Of a stretch of 53,019 nt of DNA, positions 1 to 7,256 are shown piece after piece. The notes beneath the pieces are model-generated. The model was given only the letters and a program-made list of their open reading frames with translations. It was not told where the DNA came from and made no database searches. How positions within the stretch are numbered: the first letter of the stretch is position 1; each line of letters begins with the position of its first letter. A program made the position numbers and the translations under genes. This stretch comes from Nocardia sp. CNY236 (GTDB lineage Bacteria; Actinomycetota; Actinomycetes; Mycobacteriales; Mycobacteriaceae): NCBI RefSeq assembly GCF_000482385.1, contig NZ_AXVD01000035.1, positions 1 to 53,019 on the forward strand, in the 5' to 3' direction.

Positions 1-387
1 GTTTTCCGGTGATACGAAGGTGACGCCGTCGGCCTCGTCGTTGATCGTCGGCTCTCCTGCGACCGGTCGGCCGATATAGGTGTTCTCGTACTGCTGACGG
101 ATCTCGCCGTCGGTGTAGGCGACGATGTGGTCGGGGTTGCTGTACACACCGAGGAACCCGGTGATTTCGGCGGTGATGCCGGTTTCTTCTCGGCATTCCC
201 GGATGGCGCATTCGGCGGCGGTCTCGCCGAAGTCCATCGCGCCACCCGGTAGCGCCCACTGCCCGGTATCGCGGCGACGCTGGAGCAGGATCGCTCCGGA
301 TTCGTCGGTGACGAGAAGATTGCAGGCCACGACAAGGGAATTCGGCTTGGGTGCCTTCGGGTCGTGGTAGTACTCGATCCTGCCCAT
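1..387 (-). CDS. NUDIX hydrolase, C-terminus cut by window edge
   Basis: Partial gene of 129 codons. The ATG is at 387 and the frame is open to base 1. The protein starts MGRIEYYHDPKAPKAN and carries a full Nudix box around residues 48-70 (GAMDFGETAAECAIRECREE then TG), with the REXXEE core that binds Mg2+ in nucleoside-diphosphate-X hydrolases. Substrate cannot be predicted from the box. It lies 13 nt downstream of the HTH/PLD-like regulator on the same strand, so the two are probably one transcript, divergent from the radical SAM operon. A nucleotide-directed hydrolase beside a kinase-like and a CYTH protein hints at a common nucleotide-type substrate, but that is inference. Confidence 0.9.
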   Translation of the reverse strand, partial: MGRIEYYHDPKAPKPNSLVVACNLLVTDESGAILLQRRRDTGQWALPGGAMDFGETAAECAIRECREETGITAEITGFLGVYSNPDHIVAYTDGEIRQQYENTYIGRPVAGEPTINDEADGVTFVSPEN

Positions 388-400
388 GATCTGCCTTTCG

Positions 401-1132
401 TCAGGGCGCCCAGGGCTGCGCGTCGGCCCAGATGGCATCGAAGCTTTCGGTGTAGTTGTCGAACCATCCTGTGTTGTCGACGCGTTTGAGTTGGAAGACC
501 GGGTTCGCGCTGGCGGGTTGTCCCCAGATGTGCGGGTTGACCATCAGGTTCTCGTCGTAGCGGAACAGCGAGTTGTACAAGGTGGTGTCGTGTAGCCGAA
601 CTTCGCACCGTTCCTGGGATAGCAGTGGGCGGTAATAGGTCAGCGAGGCTCGGATTTTCGCCGAAAGGGTCTCACCGATTCCTTCCTCTCGACCGCGAGC
701 GGCAACCGCCGCACCGTTCGGGTCACCGAAGCATAGGCGGACCCGCGCGCCCTGCCCCGCTTGTTCGGTGAGCATCTTCACCACCTGCGGATTCGACTGT
801 ACGAAGAAGGTCGCGGAGAAGACGAGCACGTCGATCTGCTCGATGGCCTCCCGAAGCAGCGACAACCAGGTTTCCCTGGGTACCTCGGCGCGGTTCGGGT
901 AGGTCGCGACCAATTCGACGTTCTTGGGTACCCGTAGTGTCTCCGGTTCCGGTGGCCATAGGAACGCCTCTTCGACCCGGAGGTGGTGAGCGACGCGGTA
1001 GCGGTGTTTCGGGTGCGGAACCCTGCCCCCGAGCCATCGGCTGACCGTTTTCGGGTCTACCTGGCATACCTCGGCCAACGCTTCGGGCCTGATGCCCCGC
1101 TGATGCAGCACGGTCTGAAGCCGGAGGTTCAC
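401..1132 (-). CDS. HTH regulator with PLD-like C-terminal sensor domain
   Basis: About 243 aa from a GTG at 1132. The N-terminal 55 residues form a helix-turn-helix (ALAEVCQVDPKTVSRWLGG). Residues about 85-240 look like the phospholipase-D-like domain attached to some actinobacterial XRE regulators (DUF5919 type), with a conserved VLVFSATFFVQ strand and a VRLCFGDPNG loop; no canonical paired HKD motif is visible, so it is more likely a ligand sensor than a nuclease. The frame is open to 1291, but those codons overlap a palindrome-bearing divergent spacer, so the shorter start is preferred. The Shine-Dalgarno is poorly spaced and the start is uncertain. Probable local regulator of the divergent operon. 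Confidence 0.8.
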   Translation of the reverse strand: MNLRLQTVLHQRGIRPEALAEVCQVDPKTVSRWLGGRVPHPKHRYRVAHHLRVEEAFLWPPEPETLRVPKNVELVATYPNRAEVPRETWLSLLREAIEQIDVLVFSATFFVQSNPQVVKMLTEQAGQGARVRLCFGDPNGAAVAARGREEGIGETLSAKIRASLTYYRPLLSQERCEVRLHDTTLYNSLFRYDENLMVNPHIWGQPASANPVFQLKRVDNTGWFDNYTESFDAIWADAQPWAP

Positions 1133-1192
1133 CCTTCCATGGAAGCCGACGCACCGGGTGATCAGCAAGGGCCGACAACCGGGACATCGAAA

Positions 1193-1206
1193 ACGTCCCA
1201 GGACGT
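1193..1206. promoter_or_regulatory. Palindrome in the divergent regulator/radical SAM spacer
   Basis: ACGTCC-CA-GGACGT is a perfect 6+2+6 inverted repeat, preceded at 1181-1199 by an overlapping GGGAC...GTCCC repeat. It lies between the regulator start (1132) and the radical SAM start (1293), where an operator for the HTH protein would be expected. Function is inferred from position and symmetry only. Confidence 0.4.
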
Positions 1207-1292
1207 CTGTCAGCTGGTCCCGAAAGCGGTTACGCGGTCCCAGCTCGGTCCGGCACGCTGGCGAATCATCCGTGAAACCCAAGGGGATCAAT

Positions 1293-2192
1293 ATGATTCA
1301 CGAGATCACCGGAATCCGTAAGGTTCGTATGCTCTACCTTCAGTTGCTGTACCGATGCAACTTCAGCTGCGCACACTGCTTTCACGGCGAGCGCCTGAAG
1401 CACGCCGATGCCTTCACCGCGCAGCAGGCGTGCAATCTGCTGCTGCTCATGCGGTCGCAGCACGACACCGAAGCCGTGACGTTGCTCGGTGGTGAACCGT
1501 TCGTCTACAAGGATCTGGCTCGAGTGGTTCGGTATGCGAAACACACCCTCGGTCTGACCGTGGAGATTTGCAGCAACGGCTACCGCATCGGGCCGCGCCT
1601 GCGGGACATCGCACCCTGCGTCGACCTACTGCGGATCTCCCTCGAAGGGATCCGCAACACCAACGACCTCATTCGCCGGGCCGGAAGCTATACGGCTGCC
1701 CTCGAAACACTCGCGTTGGCAAGGAGTCTCGGGGTGCAAACCGGTGCGACATTGACCGTGAATCGGTACAACATCGGCGAAGTGGTCGACTTGGCCGAGA
1801 CGTTGCAATCGCTCGGTGTCTTGCAGTTGAAGCTGCACCAGCTACGTCCGGTCGGGAACGCTGCCCTTCACCCCGAGATGCTGGTCACCAGTTCTTCCGC
1901 CTATTCGAAGCTCCGTGATCAGCTGGGGAATACCGCATTGGGAATCGAAATCATCCTGGATGAGGATCTGTCGGAGGACGGCGCCCCTGCCTGTGCCGTG
2001 CCGGGCGAGCGCGATGAAATCGACCGGATCGAATCGGACCCTCGCGGGGCGTTGACGATGTCGTGCAAAGCTGTCGGTAAGGACTCCCATGCCTTCTGGT
2101 ACGACAAGAGCTCCGATCGCATCGTGCACCGACCTTCTGCCAATGATGAACTGAAACTCGCGATTCCGGATGTGGTGTACGGCCATGCGTGA
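1293..2192 (+). CDS. Radical SAM enzyme of unknown substrate
   Basis: 299 aa from ATG 1293, with AAGGGGAT 4-11 nt upstream as ribosome site. The [4Fe-4S]/SAM motif CxxxCxxC is at C22, C26 and C29 (RCNFSCAHCFHGE), and GGEPF, the SAM amino-group motif, is at residues 66-70. Further down are the expected SNGYRIG and LRISLEG strands of the partial TIM barrel. The C-terminus has only scattered cysteines (near PACAVPG and MSCKAVG), not an obvious SPASM or twitch cluster set. The CDSF-type motif of viperins is not seen. First gene of a four-gene run; its last 8 nt overlap the next start. Reaction and substrate cannot be assigned. Confidence 0.93.
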   Translation: MIHEITGIRKVRMLYLQLLYRCNFSCAHCFHGERLKHADAFTAQQACNLLLLMRSQHDTEAVTLLGGEPFVYKDLARVVRYAKHTLGLTVEICSNGYRIGPRLRDIAPCVDLLRISLEGIRNTNDLIRRAGSYTAALETLALARSLGVQTGATLTVNRYNIGEVVDLAETLQSLGVLQLKLHQLRPVGNAALHPEMLVTSSSAYSKLRDQLGNTALGIEIILDEDLSEDGAPACAVPGERDEIDRIESDPRGALTMSCKAVGKDSHAFWYDKSSDRIVHRPSANDELKLAIPDVVYGHA

Positions 2193-2754
2193 GAGATACT
2201 TGTTCGAGAGCATCGAGGGGTTGCCCGGAACTGGGAAGTCGACGGTCGCGCCTATGCTTGCCGCAGCCCGTGAAGCGGTGTTGCTGCCCACAGTTCCAGC
2301 GTTCTACCAGCCATTACGGCGAGAACTGGACGGCTACGACAACCCGGACGCGCGGATGTGCTTCTTCCTCTCGGCACTGTTCACCGCCGTCGACCAGATA
2401 CGCTGCTATCTCGATTCAGAGATACCCGTCGTCGTCGAGAGCTACTTCGCACGCTGCTTGACCACGCATCGGGTATTCGGTGCGCAGACCGAGGTGATAC
2501 TTCCACGGGATCTACCCCAACCGGTCGTGTACCAACTGACATGCGATCCGCACGAACGACGGCACCGGCTGGCACACCGAAGGAAAGCGACAACCCGCTG
2601 GGACACAATCGGCGAACAGAACGCCGACCGCCTCACAGATGCCTATCTCCAGTTCCCCGCACATCAGGTCGAGACCACCGGGAAGCAGCCCGAACAAGTA
2701 GTGCAAGCGATCCTGTCCCTGAATGCGATCGAGGTAAACCATGCCTACCGCTAG
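2185..2754 (+). CDS. P-loop kinase, thymidylate/deoxynucleoside-kinase-like
   Basis: 189 aa from ATG 2185. Walker A is GLPGTGKST (residues 12-20) after a hydrophobic strand, as in TMP kinase and deoxynucleoside kinases. VVESYFARCLTTHRVFG resembles the E-R/S-substrate loop of dNK/TMPK proteins, and CDPHERRHRLAHRR looks like an arginine-rich LID. Length fits this fold. The start lies inside the radical SAM gene (8-nt overlap) and the end overlaps the methyltransferase by 14 nt, so translation is coupled. It probably phosphorylates a nucleotide or a nucleotide-like metabolite; the housekeeping tmk is elsewhere in relatives, so this is a paralogue with a private job. Confidence 0.85.
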   Translation: MRERYLFESIEGLPGTGKSTVAPMLAAAREAVLLPTVPAFYQPLRRELDGYDNPDARMCFFLSALFTAVDQIRCYLDSEIPVVVESYFARCLTTHRVFGAQTEVILPRDLPQPVVYQLTCDPHERRHRLAHRRKATTRWDTIGEQNADRLTDAYLQFPAHQVETTGKQPEQVVQAILSLNAIEVNHAYR

Positions 2755-3421
2755 CCTCTGGGAACGAACACTGACCTTCTTCCCACAGTTCCGTCGGTCA
2801 CTCACCGAGGAGTGCCGACCGGACGCAACCGTGGCTGTCGTCGGAGCCGGTGACGGTAAGTTCGTTCTGCCGCTTGCCGAAGCCGGGTACTCGATCATCG
2901 CCATCGAGAGCGATGCCTCGGCATTGAACGGAGGTGAGGTGCTGCTTCCGACATCCGGCATCGCCTACGCCCCTGGCCTGGTGGAGCGTATGAAGGGCGC
3001 GGACCTCGATCATCTGGTTCGAATCAGGTGCGCGGATTTCCTCGAGGTCGACCCGATCGAGATGGCCGCCGATGCGGTCTGGACGAGTTGCTCATGGCAT
3101 TACAGCGCCAACCACAAACGACCTCTCGGCGAGTTCGTCACCCGAATGCAGCGTCTCGTACACCCGGGCGGCTTGTTCGGCGCAGAATTCATGATGCCTG
3201 TGGAAGAACGCCACCAGCACATCGAGCACTACACCACACCTGACAAGCTCGCCCGTTACTTCACCGCCGCCGACTGGACCGTTCTACTGACGTTGCAGAC
3301 TGAGGCGTTCGTCGAACGCGCGCACGTGGGGCAGCTGCACGACCACACGCACCGAATGGGACTGCTCCTCGCGAAACGACACCAGGTAGACCACGAGGAA
3401 GTTGGGACACGACAACGATGA
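2741..3421 (+). CDS. Class I SAM-dependent methyltransferase
   Basis: 226 aa from ATG 2741; GAGGT lies 5 nt upstream inside the kinase gene. Rossmann motif I is VAVVGAGDGK at residues 31-40, followed by an acidic end of strand 2 (IIAIESDAS) and a motif IV region (ADAVWTSCSWHYSANHKRP). The following LVHPGGLFGAEFMMP matches post-motif III of small-molecule methyltransferases. There is no nucleic-acid targeting domain, so a small acceptor is more likely than DNA or RNA. Third in the operon; overlaps the CYTH gene by 4 nt (ATGA). Confidence 0.87.
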   Translation: MPTASLWERTLTFFPQFRRSLTEECRPDATVAVVGAGDGKFVLPLAEAGYSIIAIESDASALNGGEVLLPTSGIAYAPGLVERMKGADLDHLVRIRCADFLEVDPIEMAADAVWTSCSWHYSANHKRPLGEFVTRMQRLVHPGGLFGAEFMMPVEERHQHIEHYTTPDKLARYFTAADWTVLLTLQTEAFVERAHVGQLHDHTHRMGLLLAKRHQVDHEEVGTRQR

Positions 3422-3981
3422 AACACGAGTACGAAGCCAAGTTCCTGTCGGTGGACATCGAGGACATCCGCAAGAAGCTGGCAGACCTCGGTGCTACCCA
3501 GTCGTTTCCACGAACACTGTTGACACGCAAGATATTCGAAAACGACTCCCTCGCCGCCGGGGCCTGGGTACGCCTTCGCGACGAGGGAACACGCTCCACC
3601 CTCACCTTGAAGCGAGTCACCGACTCGACCACGATCGATGGCACGACCGAAATCGAAACCATCGTCGCGGATCTCAAAGCGATGGCAGACATCCTGACTC
3701 ACGTCGGCCTGCGAGAAGTCAGATACCAGGAGAACTATCGCGAGGAATGGCAACTCGGGGAGATTCTGTTCGACCTGGACACATGGCCGGACCTGCCGAC
3801 ATTCCTCGAAATCGAAGGCCCCGACGAAACAGCGGTACGCAGCGCAGCCGCCGACCTGGGCCTGGACTACTCCGCAGCCCGCTTCGGCAGCGTAGACGAG
3901 GTCTACAAGACCGAGATCGGGCGCGACATCCTGAGCGAACCCACTCTGCTGTTCAACAACTCTCCAACGGCGGCTTTCTAG
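3418..3981 (+). CDS. CYTH-domain protein (class IV cyclase / ThTPase-like)
   Basis: 187 aa. The N-terminal EYEAK (residues 4-8) is the EXEXK signature of the CYTH/triphosphate-tunnel superfamily. Alternating charged strands follow (VRLRDEG, STLTLKRV, TTEIETIV), ending in FLEIEGPDE, as in CyaB-like adenylate cyclases and bacterial thiamine- or inorganic-triphosphatases. These enzymes bind organic triphosphates with divalent metal. Which activity applies cannot be read from sequence. Last gene of the four-gene run, coupled by ATGA. Its TAG stop shares the CTAG palindrome with the convergent reductase. Confidence 0.9.
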   Translation: MKHEYEAKFLSVDIEDIRKKLADLGATQSFPRTLLTRKIFENDSLAAGAWVRLRDEGTRSTLTLKRVTDSTTIDGTTEIETIVADLKAMADILTHVGLREVRYQENYREEWQLGEILFDLDTWPDLPTFLEIEGPDETAVRSAAADLGLDYSAARFGSVDEVYKTEIGRDILSEPTLLFNNSPTAAF

Positions 3982-4550
3982 CGGACGACCGCGAGGACGT
4001 TCTTCTGTATTCCGTTGGCGTACGCCTCGTGTTCGATCAGCTCGAGCTTCTGGGTGTCCTTGTCCGTTGTGCTGAACAGGCGCTTGCCCGCGCCGAGGAG
4101 CAGGGGGAACACGAGCAGGTGGTAGCGGTCGATCAGGCCCGCGTCCGAGAGGCTCTGGTTCAGCGTGGCGCTGCCGTGGACGATGATCGGGCCTCCTTCG
4201 GTGTTCTTCAGAGCAGCGACCTGGTCGAGGGAGCGCAGGATGGTGGTTTCGCCCCAGTTCGAAACCAGGTCGTCGTCGGTGAGAGTGGAGGAGACGACGT
4301 ATTTGGGCATCTTCGCATAGTCGGCGAAGTCCTCCATGTCCGGCCACACGGGACTGAACGCCTCGTAGCTGACCCGGCCCAGGAGGATCGCGGTGGACTC
4401 CTCCTGCTCTTGTCCCTTGATGTCGTAGGCCTCGGGCAGGAACTCGATGTTTTTGAAGGTCCAGCCGGAGTTTCGGTAGCCGGGCTCTCCGCCGGGGGCC
4501 TCCACGACACCGTCGAGTGAGATGAATGCCGAGCTGATCAGTGTGCGCAT
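3978..4550 (-). CDS. Dihydrofolate reductase/RibD C-terminal-like reductase
   Basis: 190 aa from ATG 4550. The opening MRTLISSAFISLDGVVEAPG is the typical strand of the RibD_C/DHFR-like family. It continues with AILLGRVSYEAFSPVWP, KYVVSSTL, IIVHGSATLNQSL and a LLVFPLLLGAGKRLF segment, all hallmarks of this NADPH-binding fold in actinobacterial 'dihydrofolate reductase family' proteins. The substrate is unknown for most of these; they are not the housekeeping FolA. Stop codon is embedded in CTAG and overlaps the end of the CYTH gene by 4 nt. It stands apart from the operon and faces it. Confidence 0.9.
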   Translation of the reverse strand: MRTLISSAFISLDGVVEAPGGEPGYRNSGWTFKNIEFLPEAYDIKGQEQEESTAILLGRVSYEAFSPVWPDMEDFADYAKMPKYVVSSTLTDDDLVSNWGETTILRSLDQVAALKNTEGGPIIVHGSATLNQSLSDAGLIDRYHLLVFPLLLGAGKRLFSTTDKDTQKLELIEHEAYANGIQKNVLAVVR

Positions 4551-4622
4551 GGATGTCTCCCTTGGTATTCGATGTCGTTGGTCGGTGTTGGTAGAACGCG
4601 GGTGATGGATCGCTTGCGAATA

Positions 4623-5357
4623 TCAGCGAAGGAGCGTGGTGAGCCACTGCTGCCAGGCAGCCTCGGCTGCCTCGGTGTGCGGCCCGAACAGGTGATGAAA
4701 CATCCCAGCCAGGCCAGTGGGACCATGGTGAAAGGTATAGAGACCGTCAACGGTGCGGACCGCGAAGCGCTCGTCGTCCGACCAGACCACTTCGCCATCC
4801 AACGCCGGCAGGCCCGCTGGTTCGGCATGCGCCCGTGCGCCTTTCGTGATCGGGATCGGTAGCGACAGCCCGCGGGCGAATGCGGCCCGAGCATCTCGCG
4901 CCGACCTCCCGTGTGCCACAGCGAAGACGGGCACTGCGGTGCGTCCGGCGAAGTGCGTGAGGTACTCGCGCAGTACGTGCAAGTGGAAGGGCCAGCCACG
5001 GCGCAGCGCGTCGTACTCGTCCTGCCAGCTGTCGCCGAGGATGCCGCTGTGGACCACGCGCAGCACGGTGCTGCTGCCGTCGCGTCCCTCGATCAAGTAT
5101 TCGCAGGCCATGAATTGGCCGTCCTCGGCGGTGGTCGAGCGGGTGGCGAAGCGTGCGCCATACTCGTACGCGGTGATCATGGCCTCTTCGCGTCGGCCTC
5201 CGGTGTCCATGGCGGCGACCCCGCCTTCGAACGGATCGACCTCGTTGCGCCCCATGAACCAGGAGTCGATCCCCGGTCCGGTCGCGATCGCGTCCCAGAC
5301 CTGTTCGGGGCTCGCTGGCAGGCTCACTTCCAGCTCGATCTCGAACGGATGGGTCAT
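4623..5357 (-). CDS. AHSA1/START-fold (SRPBCC) protein
   Basis: 244 aa from ATG 5357. Residues 1-145 are an SRPBCC domain: IELEVSLPASPEQVWDAIATGPGIDSWF is the classic first strand, helix and entry loop, followed by VVHSGIL and a WPFHLHVLREYL C-terminal helix that closes the hydrophobic cavity. The remaining ~95 residues form a second, less clear region ending in FHHLFGPHTEAAEAAWQ. Members bind small hydrophobic ligands or act as cyclase/hydrolase-like proteins. The start overlaps the stop of the ArsR-like gene (ATGA), the usual regulator-AHSA1 pairing seen in actinobacteria. Confidence 0.9.
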   Translation of the reverse strand: MTHPFEIELEVSLPASPEQVWDAIATGPGIDSWFMGRNEVDPFEGGVAAMDTGGRREEAMITAYEYGARFATRSTTAEDGQFMACEYLIEGRDGSSTVLRVVHSGILGDSWQDEYDALRRGWPFHLHVLREYLTHFAGRTAVPVFAVAHGRSARDARAAFARGLSLPIPITKGARAHAEPAGLPALDGEVVWSDDERFAVRTVDGLYTFHHGPTGLAGMFHHLFGPHTEAAEAAWQQWLTTLLR

Positions 5358-6019
5358 TCTCGGGTCTCCTGTCCGGCTGACCGGTCGGTCGTGTGTGTTT
5401 CCTGCCGGCGCCGCTGCTGATCGGCGCGATGGTCGGCCTGTGCGGTCGGGATCTGGTGGAGCCCGACAACCGCTCGGTGCCGTCGCCCGCCAGGTGTGGA
5501 CTCGTCGTGATAGCGGCCCACGAGGGTCTCCATGGTATGCGCCAATTCCTCGGCGAAGGCCGAACGGTCGGCCGCGGAGGCGAACCGGATCTCGGTGTCG
5601 ATGCCGAAGGTAGCGACCCGTCGCCGGGTCCGGTAGGCACCGACCAGCAGGGTTCCCACTTCCTGCACCAGCCGGGATCCCAGAGCCAGCAGCCAACTGG
5701 CGGACAGTTGGTCGTGCGACCGAGATGGGTCCGGGCCGATCTCGGCCATGACGCTCGGGGAGATCACATAGGACCTCGCAGTGGCGCGATACACCCGTTC
5801 GGTGACGTTGCCCTTGCGCCGCTCCATCGCCAATTCGACCAACCCGTGCCGTTCCAGCTCCTTGAGGTGGTAGTTCACCTTCTGTCTCGGGAGCTCCAGT
5901 CGGACGGCCAGCATGGCGGCCGAGCCTGGTTCGGCCAGGGCGGAGAGAACCCGCGATCGTATCGGGTCCAAGGCTGCCTCGGCCGCCGCAGGTTCTTCGA
6001 TCACAGCGACATCCTGCAC
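5354..6019 (-). CDS. ArsR-family winged-helix regulator
   Basis: 221 aa from GTG 6019. Residues 15-75 form a winged HTH (LDPIRSRVLSALAEPGSAAM then LELPRQKVNYHLKELERHGL), typical of ArsR/HTH_20 repressors; no obvious metal-binding cysteine set is present, so it likely senses something other than a metal. The C-terminal half (AFAEELAHTMETLVGRYH) is helical and ends in an arginine/histidine-rich tail. It is transcribed with the AHSA1 gene. The -10 element ends 6 nt before the GTG, so the message appears leaderless, and a palindrome covers the -35. Confidence 0.9.
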   Translation of the reverse strand: MQDVAVIEEPAAAEAALDPIRSRVLSALAEPGSAAMLAVRLELPRQKVNYHLKELERHGLVELAMERRKGNVTERVYRATARSYVISPSVMAEIGPDPSRSHDQLSASWLLALGSRLVQEVGTLLVGAYRTRRRVATFGIDTEIRFASAADRSAFAEELAHTMETLVGRYHDESTPGGRRHRAVVGLHQIPTAQADHRADQQRRRQETHTTDRSAGQETRE

Positions 6020-6025
6020 CGTTCC

Positions 6026-6054
6026 AATGTAGATAGGGAAAAAAATATTGTCAA
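6026..6054 (-). promoter_or_regulatory. Promoter of the ArsR-AHSA1 operon (leaderless)
   Basis: On the minus strand TTGACA (6054-6049) is followed after 17 nt by TACATT (6031-6026), a near-consensus sigma-70-type promoter. The GTG start codon begins 6 nt after the -10, where transcription should start, so no 5' UTR or Shine-Dalgarno is expected. The stretch is strikingly A/T-rich for this genome. Confidence 0.75.
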
Positions 6055-6059
6055 GACAA
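6048..6059. promoter_or_regulatory. Operator palindrome over the -35 of the ArsR-like gene
   Basis: TTGTC-AA-GACAA is a perfect inverted repeat overlapping the -35 hexamer; a further TTGTC half-site follows at about 6066-6070. The position fits auto-repression by the ArsR-like protein. Confidence 0.5.
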
Positions 6060-6133
6060 CCAAAATTGTCGGTGAGCCGCTGATGCTGGGCTCCGGTGCG
6101 CGAGAGGTGTCCGGTTCGTCGAGCCTGTCCCGT

Positions 6134-6316
6134 TCACTGTTCACGGCGTGCAGGGCGGTTCGATCGTGTGTCGACCCGCTGTGCGAGCCATCGTGTAGCG
6201 GAGAGCTTTCGAGGACACGGCGGCACGCAGGGTGCGTGCAGTTCGAGCAGCCCTCGTGCGTGCCGGGCGTCCTGCGGCGCATTTCCGTCCGTGCAATAGT
6301 CCTGAATCCAGCTCAA
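6134..6316 (-). CDS. Small conserved-looking protein, function unknown
   Basis: 60 aa from a TTG at 6316 preceded by GGGAAGG with a 6-nt spacer, a good ribosome site. The protein reads SWIQDYCTDGNAPQDARHAR and then LLELHAPCVPPCPRKLSATRWLAQRV. The ordered spacing of three cysteines, histidines and the CPRK block followed by an amphipathic helix looks like a real, possibly metal-binding, short protein of the kind common near regulatory pairs in Streptomyces and Nocardia. I do not recognise a named family. It lies 92 nt downstream of the next small gene on the same strand. Confidence 0.5.
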   Translation of the reverse strand: MSWIQDYCTDGNAPQDARHARGLLELHAPCVPPCPRKLSATRWLAQRVDTRSNRPARREQ

Positions 6317-6408
6317 CGTCGACCTTCCCTTCCGGTGAGGATTCTCGCGTCGTCGACTTCTCGACTTCTGTGGGCACGACGTCGCCCGGTTGCCCGTAGC
6401 GGTCGGAT

Positions 6409-6846
6409 TCAGGAACGATCTCGAGGCACGCGAATAGCGCCACCGGCCAGTACGAGCCAGTAGTCGTGTCGGACCGCATCCCAGAGATCATGGTGCGCTG
6501 GGAAATCCGCTCGGGCCTGTGCGAGATCCGGCGGGAACCGTGGATCGAATTCGACCATCCACCGTTGGGTCGATTCCGCGGCAGATATATGAAATCGCGA
6601 TATCCGCGGACTGGCGCCCACAAGGTGCCATTGTGCGACCTTGCCATTTCGAGTCCTGCTGTATAGCACACGTCGTTCCTTCGTTGCTGCGTCGTGCTCG
6701 TGGTTGTCACCAGGGGTGAAAGTGTCCACAGCCCAGCTCTGTTCCGATGTCGTGGGCCGGGCGTCTGCCCAGGTCCGGATTGCTTTCGCGAAGGTTTCCA
6801 GCACCTCCAGTGGTGCGCCCCAACCGGTGGCCGGGTGTGGTCCCAT
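6409..6846 (-). CDS. Hypothetical protein, start uncertain
   Basis: 145 aa if begun at ATG 6846; an alternative GTG at 6669 (86 aa) has GAAGGA 7 nt upstream. The C-terminal part (RWMVEFDPRFPPDLAQARAD then HHDLWDAVRHDYWLVLAGG) has the composition of a folded protein, and codon third positions are mostly G/C, supporting coding in this frame. The N-terminal extension (LEVLETFAKAIRTWADARP) is also helix-like. No family recognised. It points away from the DUF5753 regulator and toward the 60-aa gene. Confidence 0.45.
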   Translation of the reverse strand: MGPHPATGWGAPLEVLETFAKAIRTWADARPTTSEQSWAVDTFTPGDNHEHDAATKERRVLYSRTRNGKVAQWHLVGASPRISRFHISAAESTQRWMVEFDPRFPPDLAQARADFPAHHDLWDAVRHDYWLVLAGGAIRVPRDRS

Positions 6847-7092
6847 GAGTGGAGCCCTCAGCGGAAGTGACCTTTTCAGCACGACCCGACTGTTTCGTGG
6901 ACGATGGTCCTTCCACAATGGTTCGCTCGGTATGCGATCGGCCGACCGCTGTCGAATATCGTTGTACCGAAGAGGTATCCGGGGTGTTCGAATATGCTGC
7001 AATCCATGAAGGCCTCTACTCGTTGGAGGGTATTCGGCGCATCCGGTTTCGGTCATTCGTCGTCGGTGAAGGGGAGGGGGACGTAAATTACC

Positions 7093-7121
7093 CAGCATGA
7101 GCGATGTTTCCGCTCATGCTG
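7093..7121. repeat. 10-bp perfect inverted repeat
   Basis: CAGCATGAGC (7093-7102) pairs with GCTCATGCTG (7112-7121) across a 9-nt loop. It is about 175 bp upstream of the XRE/DUF5753 gene. It may be an operator or a terminator for leftward transcription; the lack of a T-tract makes an operator slightly more likely. Confidence 0.45.
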
Positions 7122-7256
7122 CCGGTTGCACACCCAGTACACAACAGTGGGGGCGATCTTGTCGGTTCGATACGGGATTTTCATCAGAATTGCCGGATGT
7201 CCGATCAGGGGTAGTCCATCATACGTCGGTCCAGCGCAATATGGTTCACCACAACA

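Noticed and set aside
1133..1291. N-terminal extension of the HTH regulator to 1291
   Set aside because: The extra 53 codons have no family similarity, overlap a palindromic divergent spacer and would abut the radical SAM start.
1293..2192. Radical SAM protein as a prokaryotic viperin
   Set aside because: CxxxCxxC and a neighbouring nucleotide kinase-like gene fit, but the viperin CDSF-type motif is replaced by an ISLEG strand typical of general radical SAM enzymes.
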